Shown one piece after another: positions 17,146 to 26,437 of a stretch of 64,000 nt of DNA; position 1 is the stretch's first letter; the number at the start of each line of letters is the position of its first letter. The stretch comes from Phycisphaeraceae bacterium D3-23 (GTDB taxonomy: Bacteria > Planctomycetota > Phycisphaerae > Phycisphaerales > Phycisphaeraceae), in assembly GCA_039555135.1 (NCBI GenBank), contig CP114179.1:1240001-1304000 (forward strand), in the 5' to 3' direction. The position numbers and the translations under genes are program-made. A model generated the notes under the pieces. That model did no database searches, had not been told where the DNA came from, and saw nothing but the letters and a program-made list of their open reading frames with translations.

Positions 17146-17946
17146 ATGCCTAGAAGAAAGACCGAAGAACGGGTCCTCCAGAAGCTCGCTGCGGGCCAGC
17201 CGCTGACGACGAAGGAACTGGACGACCTGACGAAAAAGATTGGCAAAGGGCAGTCCCGGAAAAAGGCCCGGGAGATCACGAAGTCAACCGAGGCCCGATA
17301 CGCGGCCCAGATCGCAAGTATGCCGGCGGGCGACCAGCAGACGGTGGCGCGGGCCATCAGTGACTACACCAATAGCTCAACGGTCATCAACACGAACTGT
17401 CGAGCAGGCGTGGTGGACCATATGATCACGAATATCGACAACGCCTTCGCCGCTTTTTCACGGATCAACGCAGATCGAACCCGACGGATAACGTATCGGC
17501 TGACGACCTACAAGCCGGGGGACCATATGCCCTACGGCGCACCTGTGGCTGGCCCGGGGCCGCGCATTACCGTTGGGGATTACATCCGAGACGACGCCTA
17601 CGTCTCCGCCAGCGAAAATCGCCAGCTGCTGGTGAGCGGGGTGAACAACCCTGCGGCAGGGACCCGTTACGTTAAGTTCTCGATCGTGGGTATCGGGGGG
17701 ATCAATATCTCGGGCGGCTCGGCGTACAACAATCAGCAGGGGGTGGCGCTTCTGAAGTATTACTACCCGAAGACCTGGCGGGTGAGAACCGCGCAGGCGG
17801 GGCAGGCCGAGATCCTTTACGCGCGGGGCACGATCTTCCGGGTACAGAAGATTACCCCTGTCGGGCGGGATGTGAAGGTGGTGGTCAACATCCCCGACCC
17901 CCAGCCCGGGGGTATGAACACGAAGAATAGCTTCACGGGCGCGTAG
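17146..17946 (+). CDS. Putative ADP-ribosyltransferase (exoenzyme-type ART fold)
   Basis: A 266-residue protein; ATG 17146 has AGGA eight bases upstream. After a basic helical leader (residues 1-55) it follows the ART-exoenzyme order: the helix pair with YTNSSTVINTNCR (74-86), the strand ITYRLTTY with candidate Arg118, GDYIRDDAYVSASEN with the S-x-S motif (154-156), the strand KFSIVGIGGINIS, and QAEILYARGTIFRV with Q220-x-E222, the NAD-transferring acid pattern of Q-x-E enzymes. Such enzymes attach ADP-ribose to protein targets. No signal peptide or partner immunity gene is seen. The match is by motif reading, not by search. Confidence 0.65.
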   Translation: MPRRKTEERVLQKLAAGQPLTTKELDDLTKKIGKGQSRKKAREITKSTEARYAAQIASMPAGDQQTVARAISDYTNSSTVINTNCRAGVVDHMITNIDNAFAAFSRINADRTRRITYRLTTYKPGDHMPYGAPVAGPGPRITVGDYIRDDAYVSASENRQLLVSGVNNPAAGTRYVKFSIVGIGGINISGGSAYNNQQGVALLKYYYPKTWRVRTAQAGQAEILYARGTIFRVQKITPVGRDVKVVVNIPDPQPGGMNTKNSFTGA

Positions 17947-18032
17947 ATTTGGGCCGTCTTATTGATTTGATCCGGTAGAGCAGGCCGCCGGGCTATCGCC
18001 CGCCCCGCCGCGCGGGTTGATTGCAGCAAAAC

Positions 18033-18062
18033 AAAGCCCGGGGGTGGCCACCCCCGGGCTTT
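18033..18062. repeat. AAAGCCCGGGGG palindrome (copy 2)
   Basis: AAAGCCCGGGGGTGG pairs with CCACCCCCGGGCTTT (allowing for the shared centre) between the convergent ART-like and helicase genes. It is the same family as 14501-14530 and may serve as a two-way terminator. Confidence 0.85.
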
Positions 18063-18093
18063 AGGTCTGTACCGATCGAAATGGACGGCCGCG

Positions 18094-19452
18094 CTACCGC
18101 CCGCGGCGGCGGAACTTCGCGCCGATCCCGCGCTGGGGCATGTTCTTGGGAACCTTGCCATCTGGGAACATCGCCTTGAGCTCGGCTTCGGACATGCCGT
18201 CCGCCGCGCTGGGCGCTTTAGGGCCGATCACGCGGTCGGCGGGTGTCGTCCGGCCCGAGCCGCGTTTCGCATCGTTCTCACGCTCCTCGCGCACGTCGTC
18301 GGGCACGCGGCCGGGCTTGAAGCTCGGGTAACGCATCTGCTCGATCATCGCGCCTGACAGCTTCTCGATCTCCGTCAGGTGCTGGCCCTGCTCGGGGGTC
18401 ACAAACGTCCACGCGATCCCCCGCCGCCCCGCCCGCGCGGTCCGGCCGATGCGGTGGACGTACACCTCCGGGTCGTCGGGCAGGTCGTAGTTAATGACGT
18501 GCGTGATGTGTTCGACATCGAGCCCGCGCGCGGCGAGGTCGGACGCGATCAGCACGTCGAGCTTGCCCTGGCGCATCTGGTCCATGACCTTGTTGCGTTT
18601 GGACTGGTGCAGGTCGCCGTGGATCTCGCGGGCCGAGATGCCCTTGTCTTTGAGGTACTGCGTGACTTTGCGGACGGTCATCTTCGTCCGGCAGAAGACG
18701 ACGGTCGTGTCGGGCTCTTCGTTGCGCAGCAGGTGCAGCAGCAGCGTCCGCTTGTCCCAGGGCTCGACGCTGATGTATTTCTGGTCGACCAGCGACACCG
18801 TCAGCGAGCCCGACACCGTCGTGATGCGCTCGGCGTCGTCCTTCATGAACTGCCGGCCCAGCGACTCGATCTGCCGGTCGATCGTCGCGGAGACGAAGAT
18901 GGTCTGGTGGTCGTGCTTGATGTTGCCCAGGATCTTCTTGATGTCGTCGCGGAAGCCGATGTCGAGCATCCGGTCGACCTCGTCGAGCACGGCGAAGCGG
19001 AGGTTCTTGAACGAGAGCTGTCGGCGGGAGTAGAGGTCCATCACCCGGCCTGGTGTGCCGACGATGAGGTGGCCGCCGCGTTCGAGGGAGTCGGTCTGGT
19101 CGCGCATCGACTCGCCGCCGATGATCGAGGTGACCTGAAGGTTCGTGCCCTGGGCCAGCTCCTGCATCTCCTTGGTGATCTGCACGGCCAGCTCGCGGGT
19201 CGGCGCGAGGACGAGGGCCTGGCCCTTCACGTCCGGGTCGGCCATGTGGAGGATGGGGAGGGTGAAGGCGGCGGTCTTGCCCGTGCCGGTGCGGGCCTGG
19301 CCGATGACGTCCTTGCCCTGGAGGGCGACGGGGATGAGCTCGGCCTGGATGTCGGTGGGGTGGATGAAGCCGTAGGACTTGATGCCGGCGAGGACGTCTT
19401 CGCGGAGTCCGAGGTCGTCAAAGGTGACATCGGTCTTGAGGATATCTGACAT
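18094..19452 (-). CDS. DEAD-box ATP-dependent RNA helicase
   Basis: A helicase of about 452 residues. Start ATG 19452 gives MSDILKTDVTFDDLGLRED. All motifs are present: Q motif (FDDLGL ... GFIHPTDIQAELIP), I ARTGTGKT, Ia APTRELA, Ib TPGR, II DEVD (in place of DEAD), III SAT, V ARGLDVEHI and VI HRIGRTARAGR. The substitution in motif II keeps the two acidic residues. The C-terminus is a basic Arg/Gly tail (GIGAKFRRRGR), as in RhlE/CsdA-like enzymes that remodel RNA or ribosome precursors. It stands alone, convergent with the ART-like gene. Confidence 0.95.
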   Translation of the reverse strand: MSDILKTDVTFDDLGLREDVLAGIKSYGFIHPTDIQAELIPVALQGKDVIGQARTGTGKTAAFTLPILHMADPDVKGQALVLAPTRELAVQITKEMQELAQGTNLQVTSIIGGESMRDQTDSLERGGHLIVGTPGRVMDLYSRRQLSFKNLRFAVLDEVDRMLDIGFRDDIKKILGNIKHDHQTIFVSATIDRQIESLGRQFMKDDAERITTVSGSLTVSLVDQKYISVEPWDKRTLLLHLLRNEEPDTTVVFCRTKMTVRKVTQYLKDKGISAREIHGDLHQSKRNKVMDQMRQGKLDVLIASDLAARGLDVEHITHVINYDLPDDPEVYVHRIGRTARAGRRGIAWTFVTPEQGQHLTEIEKLSGAMIEQMRYPSFKPGRVPDDVREERENDAKRGSGRTTPADRVIGPKAPSAADGMSEAELKAMFPDGKVPKNMPQRGIGAKFRRRGR

Positions 19453-19693
19453 GTTATGCAGGTCACTTATGGCGCTGGCGCGAGGCAACGTGCAGCGCGG
19501 CGTGTTTTATGGCAGGATGTCCCGGCCGGTGCCGATCATCACTACGTTGCGGCCGGATGCCGCACGATGCGGCGTGTGATCCGGTAGCTCGCCCCGTTGC
19601 CGTGGAACCCATCGTTCCGCGTTTGGGGGTGTGCTGGCCGCTTCGTTTGCCCATGAAGCGACCCTGTCAAGGACTGACTATAGGGAGCCGGTG

Positions 19694-20944
19694 GTGGTGA
19701 TACAAATCAAGTCGCGTTTGCCGATGGCCGCCCCCGTCCGGATGGAGGCGCCGGTCGGCGCTGACCTCAGCTGGCTGGAGGTCGACCTGGGCCGGGTGGA
19801 GGCCAATGCCCGGGCGGTCCGCGCGGTGCTGGACGCCGGGCTGGCGGCCGACACATCGACGGCCACCCCGCCGGTCAAGCTGTGCCCGGTACTAAAAAAA
19901 GATGCCTACGGCCTCGGGGCGGTGACGATCGCCCACCGTCTCGCGCGGGCGGGCTGCGCGGACCTGTTCGCGGTGTACTCGCCCGACGAGGCCGAGCGGC
20001 TCGTGGCCGGGGCGGTGACCACACCGATCCTGGTGCTGATGCCGATGCGTACGCTCAGCCGGACGGACAGCTTGTACCGGCATGCTGTAGCCGAGAAGCT
20101 GCATCTCTCAATCCACGACGCCAAGCAGCTTGACGAGATCAACGCGATCGGCCAGCAGCTGGGGATCAAGTTTCCCTGCCACCTCCACATCGACACCGGC
20201 ATGTCGCGCTCCGGGCTCAGTGTCGGGCAGGCCCGGACGCTGCTCGCCTCGACCACCGCCCACCGCTACGTCCGCATCGCCGGCATGTTCACGCACTTCG
20301 CATCAAGCGAGACCGACCCCGCGTTTACCGCCCAGCAGCGCGCCGCGTTCACGGCCCTGCTCGACGAGGCCGGGGACAAGCTGCCCGCCGGCTGTGTCCG
20401 CCACGCCGCGAGCAGCGCCGCGCTCCTGCGCGACCCCGGCCTGCATTTCGATATGGTTCGGCCCGGCATCGCCATGCTCGGCTACGTCGACACGACGAAC
20501 GCCCCGCTGCTCCCCGCCATGCGCTGGTGTTCACGCATCGTCCATACCCAGCGCTACGCCCAAGGCACCCCCGTCTCTTACGGCTGCACGCACACCCTTC
20601 AGCGCGACGCCGTACTCGGCATCGTCCCCGTCGGGCACGGCGACGGCTACCCCGTCGCGCTCTCCAACCGGGCCACCGTCCGCGTCAACCACACCGACTG
20701 CCGGGTACTCGGTCAGGTCAGCATGGACCAGATCGTCATCGACCTCACCGACGCGGCCCACGACCCGATCGCCGGCGTCCCGCAAGACCCCGCGACGCTC
20801 ATGGGCCAGGAGGTCGAGGTCTATAGCAACGACCCCGACGCCGCCAACGCCCTGCCCAAGCTCGCCAAGCTTGCGGGCACGAACGTCTACGAGCTGCTCT
20901 GCCGACTGTCGCCCACGCTGGTGCGGAAAAATGTGCAGTCCTAA
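19694..20944 (+). CDS. alr: Alanine racemase
   Basis: A PLP-dependent racemase making D-alanine for peptidoglycan. GTG 19694 is chosen because AGGGAG (19682-19687) is correctly spaced; ATG 19724 is the alternative. The PLP lysine lies in PVLKKDAYGLGA; the N-terminal TIM barrel shows HLHIDTGMSRSGL and FTHFASSE, and the C-terminal beta domain holds PVSYGCTHTLQRDAVLGIVPVGHGDGYP and GQVSMDQIVIDLT, with the catalytic Tyr of the second site in VSYG. Length (about 416) is slightly above usual owing to an N-terminal extension. It is divergent from the helicase gene. Confidence 0.95.
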   Translation: MVIQIKSRLPMAAPVRMEAPVGADLSWLEVDLGRVEANARAVRAVLDAGLAADTSTATPPVKLCPVLKKDAYGLGAVTIAHRLARAGCADLFAVYSPDEAERLVAGAVTTPILVLMPMRTLSRTDSLYRHAVAEKLHLSIHDAKQLDEINAIGQQLGIKFPCHLHIDTGMSRSGLSVGQARTLLASTTAHRYVRIAGMFTHFASSETDPAFTAQQRAAFTALLDEAGDKLPAGCVRHAASSAALLRDPGLHFDMVRPGIAMLGYVDTTNAPLLPAMRWCSRIVHTQRYAQGTPVSYGCTHTLQRDAVLGIVPVGHGDGYPVALSNRATVRVNHTDCRVLGQVSMDQIVIDLTDAAHDPIAGVPQDPATLMGQEVEVYSNDPDAANALPKLAKLAGTNVYELLCRLSPTLVRKNVQS

Positions 20945-20977
20945 ACGAAAAACGCGCAATCCCCGGTTTTTTCGTTT
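20943..20977 (+). terminator. Terminator after alr
   Basis: AAACGAAAAAC pairs with GTTTTTTCGTTT (one bulged T) across an 11-12-base loop, starting within the alr stop codon. The A/T-rich arms make the hairpin able to end transcription on either strand. Confidence 0.55.
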
Positions 20978-21084
20978 CAATCCAACGCCCCGCCGGGTAC
21001 GCTACGACTTCGCGGCCCTCGATCGGCCGCGTCCTGTCCCCTCACCCGTCTCAAACCATCAGGCAATCGCCAAGGAGCTGGAAC

Positions 21085-22227
21085 ATGTTCGTTTCTGAGA
21101 TCAAATCGTCATACCGCCTCGTCGCCGCCCTCGCCCTCGCGGCCGGGCTCCCTCTGTCCGCCTCGGCTCAGGACTATCAGGACGCGGTCAACGCGCTCAA
21201 CCCCGACCACTACTGGCAGCTCAACGAGACCACCGTCGGCACGGCCGTGGACTCGGCGGGCTCGGAAAACGGCACCCACGCCGGAAACTACAACGGGCCG
21301 GGCCAGTTCTACATGTCCGGCTTCGGCGAGGTCGGCGTCGACGGCCCCGACAACGCCCCCGGGCTGGGCGACGACAACCTCGCCTTCGCCGCCTACGACG
21401 CCGCGTCCATCGGATTGAGTGACGGCAGCAACTTCGCCAACTCCACCATGACCGTCGCCATGTGGTTCCAGGTCGGTGTCGGCTTCCCCGGCGGCAGCGA
21501 CGGCGGGGACCGGCTCTGGACCAACAACCAGACCGACCCCAACACCAGCTTCCAGATCACACTCGGTGCCGGCGCGAACCTCGTCATCGGGCTCAACCCC
21601 GCGCTCAACGGCTTCCCCGGCGCAGGCCTGCCCTCGGGCGCAAGCGTCGGCAACTTCCAGATCTCGGAAAGCGAAGTCGTCATCAAAGACAACGAGTGGC
21701 ACCACATCGTCGCCTCACGCAACGGCAACAACATCGAAGACGTCCTGGTCGTCATCGACGGCGTCCACTACGACGTCGATACCTGGTCCGACTCCACCGA
21801 CACCTGGGGCACGACCGGCACCAACGCACAGATCGGCACACGCACCCCCGGCGACGGCGGGCTCTCACAGCACGCCATGAACGGCCGGCTTGACGAGGTC
21901 GCGGTCTGGCTGGGCCGACAACTCACCGTCGAAGAGTCCATCGCGCTCTACAACGCCGCGCTCGGGGCAGAGCCGGTCACCGGCGATGTCAATGGCGACG
22001 GCTTCGTCGGCGCGGCCGACCTCGACATCCTCATGGCTAACTGGGGCCAGTTCGTCAACACCCCCGAAGAAGGCGACCTCAACTTCGATATCGAAGTCAA
22101 TCAACTCGACCTCGACATCGTTATCGCCAACTGGGGCGCAGGCGTCAACCCTAACAACGTCCCCGAGCCCGGCTCGCTGGCGCTGCTCGCGCTGGGCGGC
22201 TTGGCGCTGGGCCGGCGTCGGCGCTGA
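21085..22227 (+). CDS. LamG-like, dockerin-repeat, PEP-CTERM surface protein
   Basis: A 380-residue exported protein; GGAGCTGGAAC precedes ATG 21085. A signal peptide (RLVAALALAAGLPLSASAQ) leads into a concanavalin/LamG-type sandwich (about 35-290; HYWQLNET, TMTVAMWFQVG, EWHHIVASRNG). Two dockerin-like calcium repeats follow: GDVNGDGFVGAADLDILMAN and GDLNFDIEVNQLDLDIVIAN. The C-terminus is a PEP-CTERM sorting signal: VPEPGSLALLALGGLALGRR. It would be anchored or released at the surface by an exosortase. The stop TGA lies in a GCTGAGTCCG sequence that also occurs at other gene ends here. Confidence 0.9.
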   Translation: MFVSEIKSSYRLVAALALAAGLPLSASAQDYQDAVNALNPDHYWQLNETTVGTAVDSAGSENGTHAGNYNGPGQFYMSGFGEVGVDGPDNAPGLGDDNLAFAAYDAASIGLSDGSNFANSTMTVAMWFQVGVGFPGGSDGGDRLWTNNQTDPNTSFQITLGAGANLVIGLNPALNGFPGAGLPSGASVGNFQISESEVVIKDNEWHHIVASRNGNNIEDVLVVIDGVHYDVDTWSDSTDTWGTTGTNAQIGTRTPGDGGLSQHAMNGRLDEVAVWLGRQLTVEESIALYNAALGAEPVTGDVNGDGFVGAADLDILMANWGQFVNTPEEGDLNFDIEVNQLDLDIVIANWGAGVNPNNVPEPGSLALLALGGLALGRRRR

Positions 22228-22337
22228 GTCCGTCGCCGCGACGACACCCAACCCTCGGCCACCTACACCCAAACCACGCCGACGCTGAGTCCGCGAAGCG
22301 TCTGGTACCGCTGCGTTTCATTTCGACGGCGCCCAAC

Positions 22338-22361
22338 GGCAGACAGGAATGTCCGCCCCAC
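22338..22361. repeat. 24-bp dispersed repeat (copy 1)
   Basis: A 24-base unit beginning GGCAGACAGGAATGTCC; its exact reverse complement is at 36916-36939. Both lie just past a stop codon. Diverged relatives occur at 63021-63044 and 63424-63447. Confidence 0.9.
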
Positions 22362-22366
22362 GGTCG

Positions 22367-23428
22367 TCACCCGCGCGGCGGTCGACCTTCGCGTGGCCCG
22401 CGGCGTGGCGGGCGTTCGCCTTCGGGGCCGCCAGCACCGGGGCCGCCCGAGCCGGGTCGGCCTTCGCGTCCGCCGGGGCCGCCGCGTCCCGGGCCGCGGC
22501 GGCGCTCGAAGCTCTCGTCCGGCGTGCCCTTGAACAGGCGCGGGATGTGCGGGAATACTTCGGTGATGACGTAGTAGTACGTCCCGCCTGGGTATTCCGG
22601 CGTGACGCCGAATCGGCCGTTGCATTCGTCGAGGTCGCCGAGCCCTTCGACGTACTCGTAGTCGATCGTGAACGTGCCGTCGTACGCGCCGCCGGGCCCA
22701 TCGTCGCCGGTGGGCCGGTTGCCTTCCTTGAGCCGGTAGCTCGGGCGCAACGCGACCACCTCGGAGGCCGCGTCGTCGGCATCTTGATACCCGAACTGCG
22801 CGTACATCGGGAAGCCGTCGGCCGCGTAGCCGACCATCACCATCGCGGCTTCGTCGCCTTGTGCGCCGTTGAACGCGAGCCCCATCGGGACGCCGTGGTA
22901 GTGGTAGGCGCCGGTGGGCTGGACGTGGGCGTTGTGTTCGTCGAGGCCGAGATTGATGACGCCGGACATCGCTTCGTAGTTCCAAGCGCCGCGTGTTCGG
23001 CCGCGCTCGCCGATGCGCATCCCCGGCTCCCAGAACTCGGCGGTACCCGGGTCAAACGGCACACCGTTGAGCCCGATGCCGAACGGCTGGCCGGCTGCAT
23101 CGGTGGGCTCGTCCGCCTGCTCGGGGCTGACGGGGACGCGGTATCGGTACTGCTGCGCGCTGATCGCGTTGGGATTGCCGCGGTTGGGAAAACGCCCGGG
23201 CCGGTGGTCGGGGATGCCGTTGGCGGTGATGAAGCGGTAGTCGCCGCGGACCTCGATCGTGACCTCGTTCTCATCGGCGAGTTTGTAGATGGCGAACGTG
23301 AAGCCCGTGTCCCCGTCGGCGGCATAGTCGCCCGGCGCCGCGTCGCCATGCGCGGGGTGGGCGGCGGCGTAGGGCGTCGCGAGCGCAATCAACGCGGCGG
23401 GCAAGAACAGTCGTGTGGGCATGGACAT
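22367..23428 (-). CDS. Secreted YHYH-domain protein
   Basis: A protein of about 353 residues. ATG 23428 is chosen with GGAG upstream; a signal peptide MSMPTRLFLPAALIALATPY ends at YAAAHP. The body contains the YHYH motif (AYHYHGVPMGL) after NLGLDEHNAHVQPTG, plus MVGYAADGFPMYAQFGY and NGRFGVTPEYPGGTYYYV, all typical of the YHYH family of secreted metal-binding proteins. The last 45 residues are an Arg/Gly/Pro tail (GPGRGGPGGREGRPGSGGPG). Function is unknown; metal or pigment binding is plausible. The family is common in marine bacteria. Confidence 0.8.
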   Translation of the reverse strand: MSMPTRLFLPAALIALATPYAAAHPAHGDAAPGDYAADGDTGFTFAIYKLADENEVTIEVRGDYRFITANGIPDHRPGRFPNRGNPNAISAQQYRYRVPVSPEQADEPTDAAGQPFGIGLNGVPFDPGTAEFWEPGMRIGERGRTRGAWNYEAMSGVINLGLDEHNAHVQPTGAYHYHGVPMGLAFNGAQGDEAAMVMVGYAADGFPMYAQFGYQDADDAASEVVALRPSYRLKEGNRPTGDDGPGGAYDGTFTIDYEYVEGLGDLDECNGRFGVTPEYPGGTYYYVITEVFPHIPRLFKGTPDESFERRRGPGRGGPGGREGRPGSGGPGAGGPEGERPPRRGPREGRPPRG

Positions 23429-23527
23429 CGGCGGGAGCTCCGGGTACGGGTTGCAGGGACAACGCACGGCACGCGGATCGATTGCGATGCGCAAGCGGAA
23501 CAATGCGACCCACACCATTTGTTTCTG

Positions 23528-24562
23528 CTAGAGATACCGCTCCAGCACCTCGATCGCTGCGGCGACCTGGACCGCGCCGCCCTCGACATCCATCAGCGCC
23601 GGCGCCGCCATCGCGAGCAGGGCGCGTTTGAGGTTGGCGAGGTCGGGCCAATCGGTGCCGGGGTCCAGCCCATAGTCTTTGAGGTAGTGCGAGATGAGCT
23701 GCGCGGGCTTCTTCCCGCCCAGGTGTTTGGGCCGGGCCCAGTAGAGGTGCTCAAAATACACGGCGTCCTCGACCCAGTGGCCGACGTGGATATTGGCGAG
23801 GTCGAAGAGCACGGCGGGCCCGTCGGGCGGTGCGTCGCGCGTCATCGCGTTGCCCAGGTGCAGGTCGCCGTGGCACCACGTGTCGTGGGGCCGATCGCGC
23901 CACCGCGCGAGCCACTCGGGCAGCTTCTTGCTCGCCTGCTTGAGCGCCTTCTTCCAGCGCTGGGCGTCGGGCAGCATCCGCGGCGTCGCGTGCTTTCGTG
24001 CGCGGTCGAGCAGCCCCTCCCAGTCGCGTCGCTTGGGCTTTCCTTCGGGCGCGACGACGCGCGTGCTCGCATAGAAATGCGCCGCCGCCTCGCAGATCAA
24101 TTCGATCGCACTGCCGCCCCACTTCTTGCCGATCGGGCCATGCGGCAGCCGCTCCATCACGACCCACGCCAGGTCGTAGCCGCCCAGTGCCGTGCCGTGC
24201 GCGTGGATGCGGGGCGTGATCTCGTCGCTCGACAGCCGGACCAGCCAGCGCCGCTCGGCCGGGGCGACCGGCATCTTCACGACGACGTCGTGCTCCTTGC
24301 CCGCATCGTCGGTCCACGTGCTATAGCCCGTCAGCGCGCCGCCGCGCTGCCAGTCCGTGCGGAACCAGCGGACGTTGGCGAGCCGGCCATTGCAGATTTC
24401 CAGCAGCACCGGCGCAAGCGCCGCGCCGAACGGCTGGGCCGCGAGGGGTTCTTCGGGTAACGACTCAAGGGGTGCAGGGGCAGCGGGGGTCAGGTCAGCG
24501 GGCTGGGCCTGGGCTTTAGGCTCCAGGCCACGGACGTGCTCGAGCGCGTCGGGCTGATCCAT
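23528..24562 (-). CDS. Aminoglycoside phosphotransferase-like kinase
   Basis: A protein of about 344 residues with a protein-kinase-like APH fold. VVVKMPVAP provides the ATP-binding lysine strand, VVMERLPHGP the hinge, and WCHGDLHLGNAM the catalytic HGDxxxxN loop; VLFDLANIHVGHWVEDAVYF takes the place of the metal-binding DxD segment. ATG 24562 gives MDQPDALEHV; the upstream extension lacks a ribosome-binding site. The true substrate is unknown; small-molecule hydroxyls such as choline, fructosamine or homoserine are usual for the fold. It is divergent from the aminopeptidase gene. Confidence 0.78.
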   Translation of the reverse strand: MDQPDALEHVRGLEPKAQAQPADLTPAAPAPLESLPEEPLAAQPFGAALAPVLLEICNGRLANVRWFRTDWQRGGALTGYSTWTDDAGKEHDVVVKMPVAPAERRWLVRLSSDEITPRIHAHGTALGGYDLAWVVMERLPHGPIGKKWGGSAIELICEAAAHFYASTRVVAPEGKPKRRDWEGLLDRARKHATPRMLPDAQRWKKALKQASKKLPEWLARWRDRPHDTWCHGDLHLGNAMTRDAPPDGPAVLFDLANIHVGHWVEDAVYFEHLYWARPKHLGGKKPAQLISHYLKDYGLDPGTDWPDLANLKRALLAMAAPALMDVEGGAVQVAAAIEVLERYL

Positions 24563-24732
24563 CTGACGGGCCGCCTTTCCGTGGCGAAGATTTGCAGGGA
24601 CAATCACGAGCCGGTGAAGCGCCCCCCACACACCACAAAACTACACAACAACACGCCCCGCCGCAAGACAAAATCCCACGATCCCCCTAGGATCACGGCC
24701 CACCCCGCCTATCAACCCCCGGAACCGCGACC

Positions 24733-25935
24733 ATGCGCGACAGCCGACTCGACAAACTCGCCGACGTCCTCGTCAACTACTCCGTCAACGTCAAGCCCGG
24801 CCAACTCGTCCGCATCAAGGGCGACCCCATCGGCATGCCGCTGCTCGAAGCCATCGTCGAACAGGTCATCAAAGCCGGCGGACACCCCGCCCTGCGGATC
24901 GCCCCCGCGTCGTGCCACGACATCTTCATGCAGGAGGCGAGCGACGAACAGCTGCAATACCTCAGCCCGCTGGAGATGGCGGACGTCGAACACATCGACG
25001 CGTCGATCGGGCTCTGGGCGGACACCAACACCAAGGCCGGGACGCGCCTCGACCCCAAGCGCGGCGCGATGCGCAGCGTCGCCACCAAGCCCGCGTTCGA
25101 CCTCTTCATGAAGCGCGCCGCCGCCGCCGAGGACCCGAAAAACCACCCCGGCGTCAAGCCGCTGTTCTGGGTCGGCACGCAGTACCCCACGAACGCCTCC
25201 GCGATGGACGCCGAACGCTCGCTCCGCGAGTACGAAGACTTCGTCTTCAAGGCAGGCCACCTCGACAAAGACGACCCCGCCGCCGAGTGGCGCAAGATCC
25301 GCGCGCAACAACAAAAGGTCGCCGACTACCTCAACGGCAAAAACCTCATCCACTTCCAAACCAACGCCGGCACCGACCTCAAGGTCAACATCGATGGCAT
25401 GACCTGGATCAACTGCGCGGGCGAGTGCAACTTCCCCGACGGCGAAGTCTTCACCGGGCCCAACCTCGACCACGCCGACGGCGGGGTCAACGGCGTCGTG
25501 AAGTACAGCTTCCCCGCCGTCCACAACGGCCGCGAGGTCCACGACATCACGTTCACCTTCGAGAAGGGCAAGGTCGTCGAGGCCACCGCGAGCAAGAACC
25601 GCGCGTTCCTCATGGCGATGCTCGACATGGACAAGGGGGCCCGCTTCGCCGGCGAAATCGCGGTGGGCACGAACTACGCCATCACCGAATACACCAAGAA
25701 CACGCTGTTCGACGAGAAGATCGGCGGGACCTTCCACCTGGCCGTCGGCGCCGGCTACCCCGAGTCGGGCAACACGAACGAGTCGGGCCTGCACTGGGAC
25801 ATGGTCTGCGACATGCGGCCCCGGACGCTGGAAGACGGCTCCACCGACCCCAACTCGGGCGGGACAATCACCGTGGACGGCGAAGTCATCCAGCGCGACG
25901 GGGTGTTTGTGTTTGAGGGGTGGCCGGGGAACTAA
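24733..25935 (+). CDS. M29-family aminopeptidase
   Basis: A 400-residue metal-dependent leucyl-type aminopeptidase of the M29 (AmpS/PepS/thermophilic T) family. It begins RDSRLDKLADVLVNYSVNVK, the signature N-terminal helix. The metal-ligand regions are seen as NCAGECNFPDGEVFTGP (Glu), the central VVEATASKN strand, and the C-terminal FHLAVGAGYPESGNTNESGLHWDMVCDM (His, Asp). Cytoplasmic peptide turnover is expected. Length is normal. It stands alone between divergent and convergent neighbours. Confidence 0.93.
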   Translation: MRDSRLDKLADVLVNYSVNVKPGQLVRIKGDPIGMPLLEAIVEQVIKAGGHPALRIAPASCHDIFMQEASDEQLQYLSPLEMADVEHIDASIGLWADTNTKAGTRLDPKRGAMRSVATKPAFDLFMKRAAAAEDPKNHPGVKPLFWVGTQYPTNASAMDAERSLREYEDFVFKAGHLDKDDPAAEWRKIRAQQQKVADYLNGKNLIHFQTNAGTDLKVNIDGMTWINCAGECNFPDGEVFTGPNLDHADGGVNGVVKYSFPAVHNGREVHDITFTFEKGKVVEATASKNRAFLMAMLDMDKGARFAGEIAVGTNYAITEYTKNTLFDEKIGGTFHLAVGAGYPESGNTNESGLHWDMVCDMRPRTLEDGSTDPNSGGTITVDGEVIQRDGVFVFEGWPGN

Positions 25936-25946
25936 GCCCGACTCAA

Positions 25947-26372
25947 TCAATACGGCCGCTGGTACGGATTACCCATGTCGATCGCTTGCGGCGTCTCGTT
26001 CTTGTACCAGAGGCGCGTCTCGGCCTTCACCCAGAAGATCAGCAGCGGGATCGTGATCGGCCAGAATAAACAACTGGTCAGGCCCAAGCAGATCAGCACG
26101 ATGCTGTAGACCCAGGTGCCGAACTTTCGGGGCAGCACGAAGGGCACGATGAACGCGATCGCAAACACGACGCCCAGTCCGATGTAGAGCATGCCCATGA
26201 AGACCGCTTCGTCGGTCGATCGGGGCGCGTTGGAGGAAAAGCTGGCCTCGGGATCGACCAGGAAGTCGGGGTTCTTCATGAGAAAGAAGCCGCCGACCGC
26301 GAGCGCCACATAGATGAGAATCATCAAGACGCAGTACACATAGAACCAAGTGATCACCTGCGGTTTGTGCAT
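25947..26372 (-). CDS. Small four-helix membrane protein
   Basis: A 141-residue integral membrane protein. Hydrophobic segments lie near residues 8-31 (WFYVYCVLMILIYVALAVGG), 57-80 (VFMGMLYIGLGVVFAIAFIV), 86-100 (TWVYSIVLICLGLTSCLF) and 102-115 (PITIPLLIFWV). The loop after the first helix and the C-terminal tail (AIDMGNPYQRPY) are hydrophilic. I recognise no family with a known job. ATG 26372 is the natural start before the first helix. A tiny gene lies upstream on the same strand. Confidence 0.7.
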   Translation of the reverse strand: MHKPQVITWFYVYCVLMILIYVALAVGGFFLMKNPDFLVDPEASFSSNAPRSTDEAVFMGMLYIGLGVVFAIAFIVPFVLPRKFGTWVYSIVLICLGLTSCLFWPITIPLLIFWVKAETRLWYKNETPQAIDMGNPYQRPY

Positions 26373-26437
26373 GTCGGCCTCCCGAGGGTCGGTTGAAAAA
26401 CTTCAGTTCAACGATCCAGTGTATCGCCGGCAGGCCG

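Noticed and set aside
22349-24460. 703-codon plus-strand frame over the YHYH and kinase-like genes
   Set aside because: A shadow frame created by G+C-rich codons; both genes on the other strand have clear motifs.
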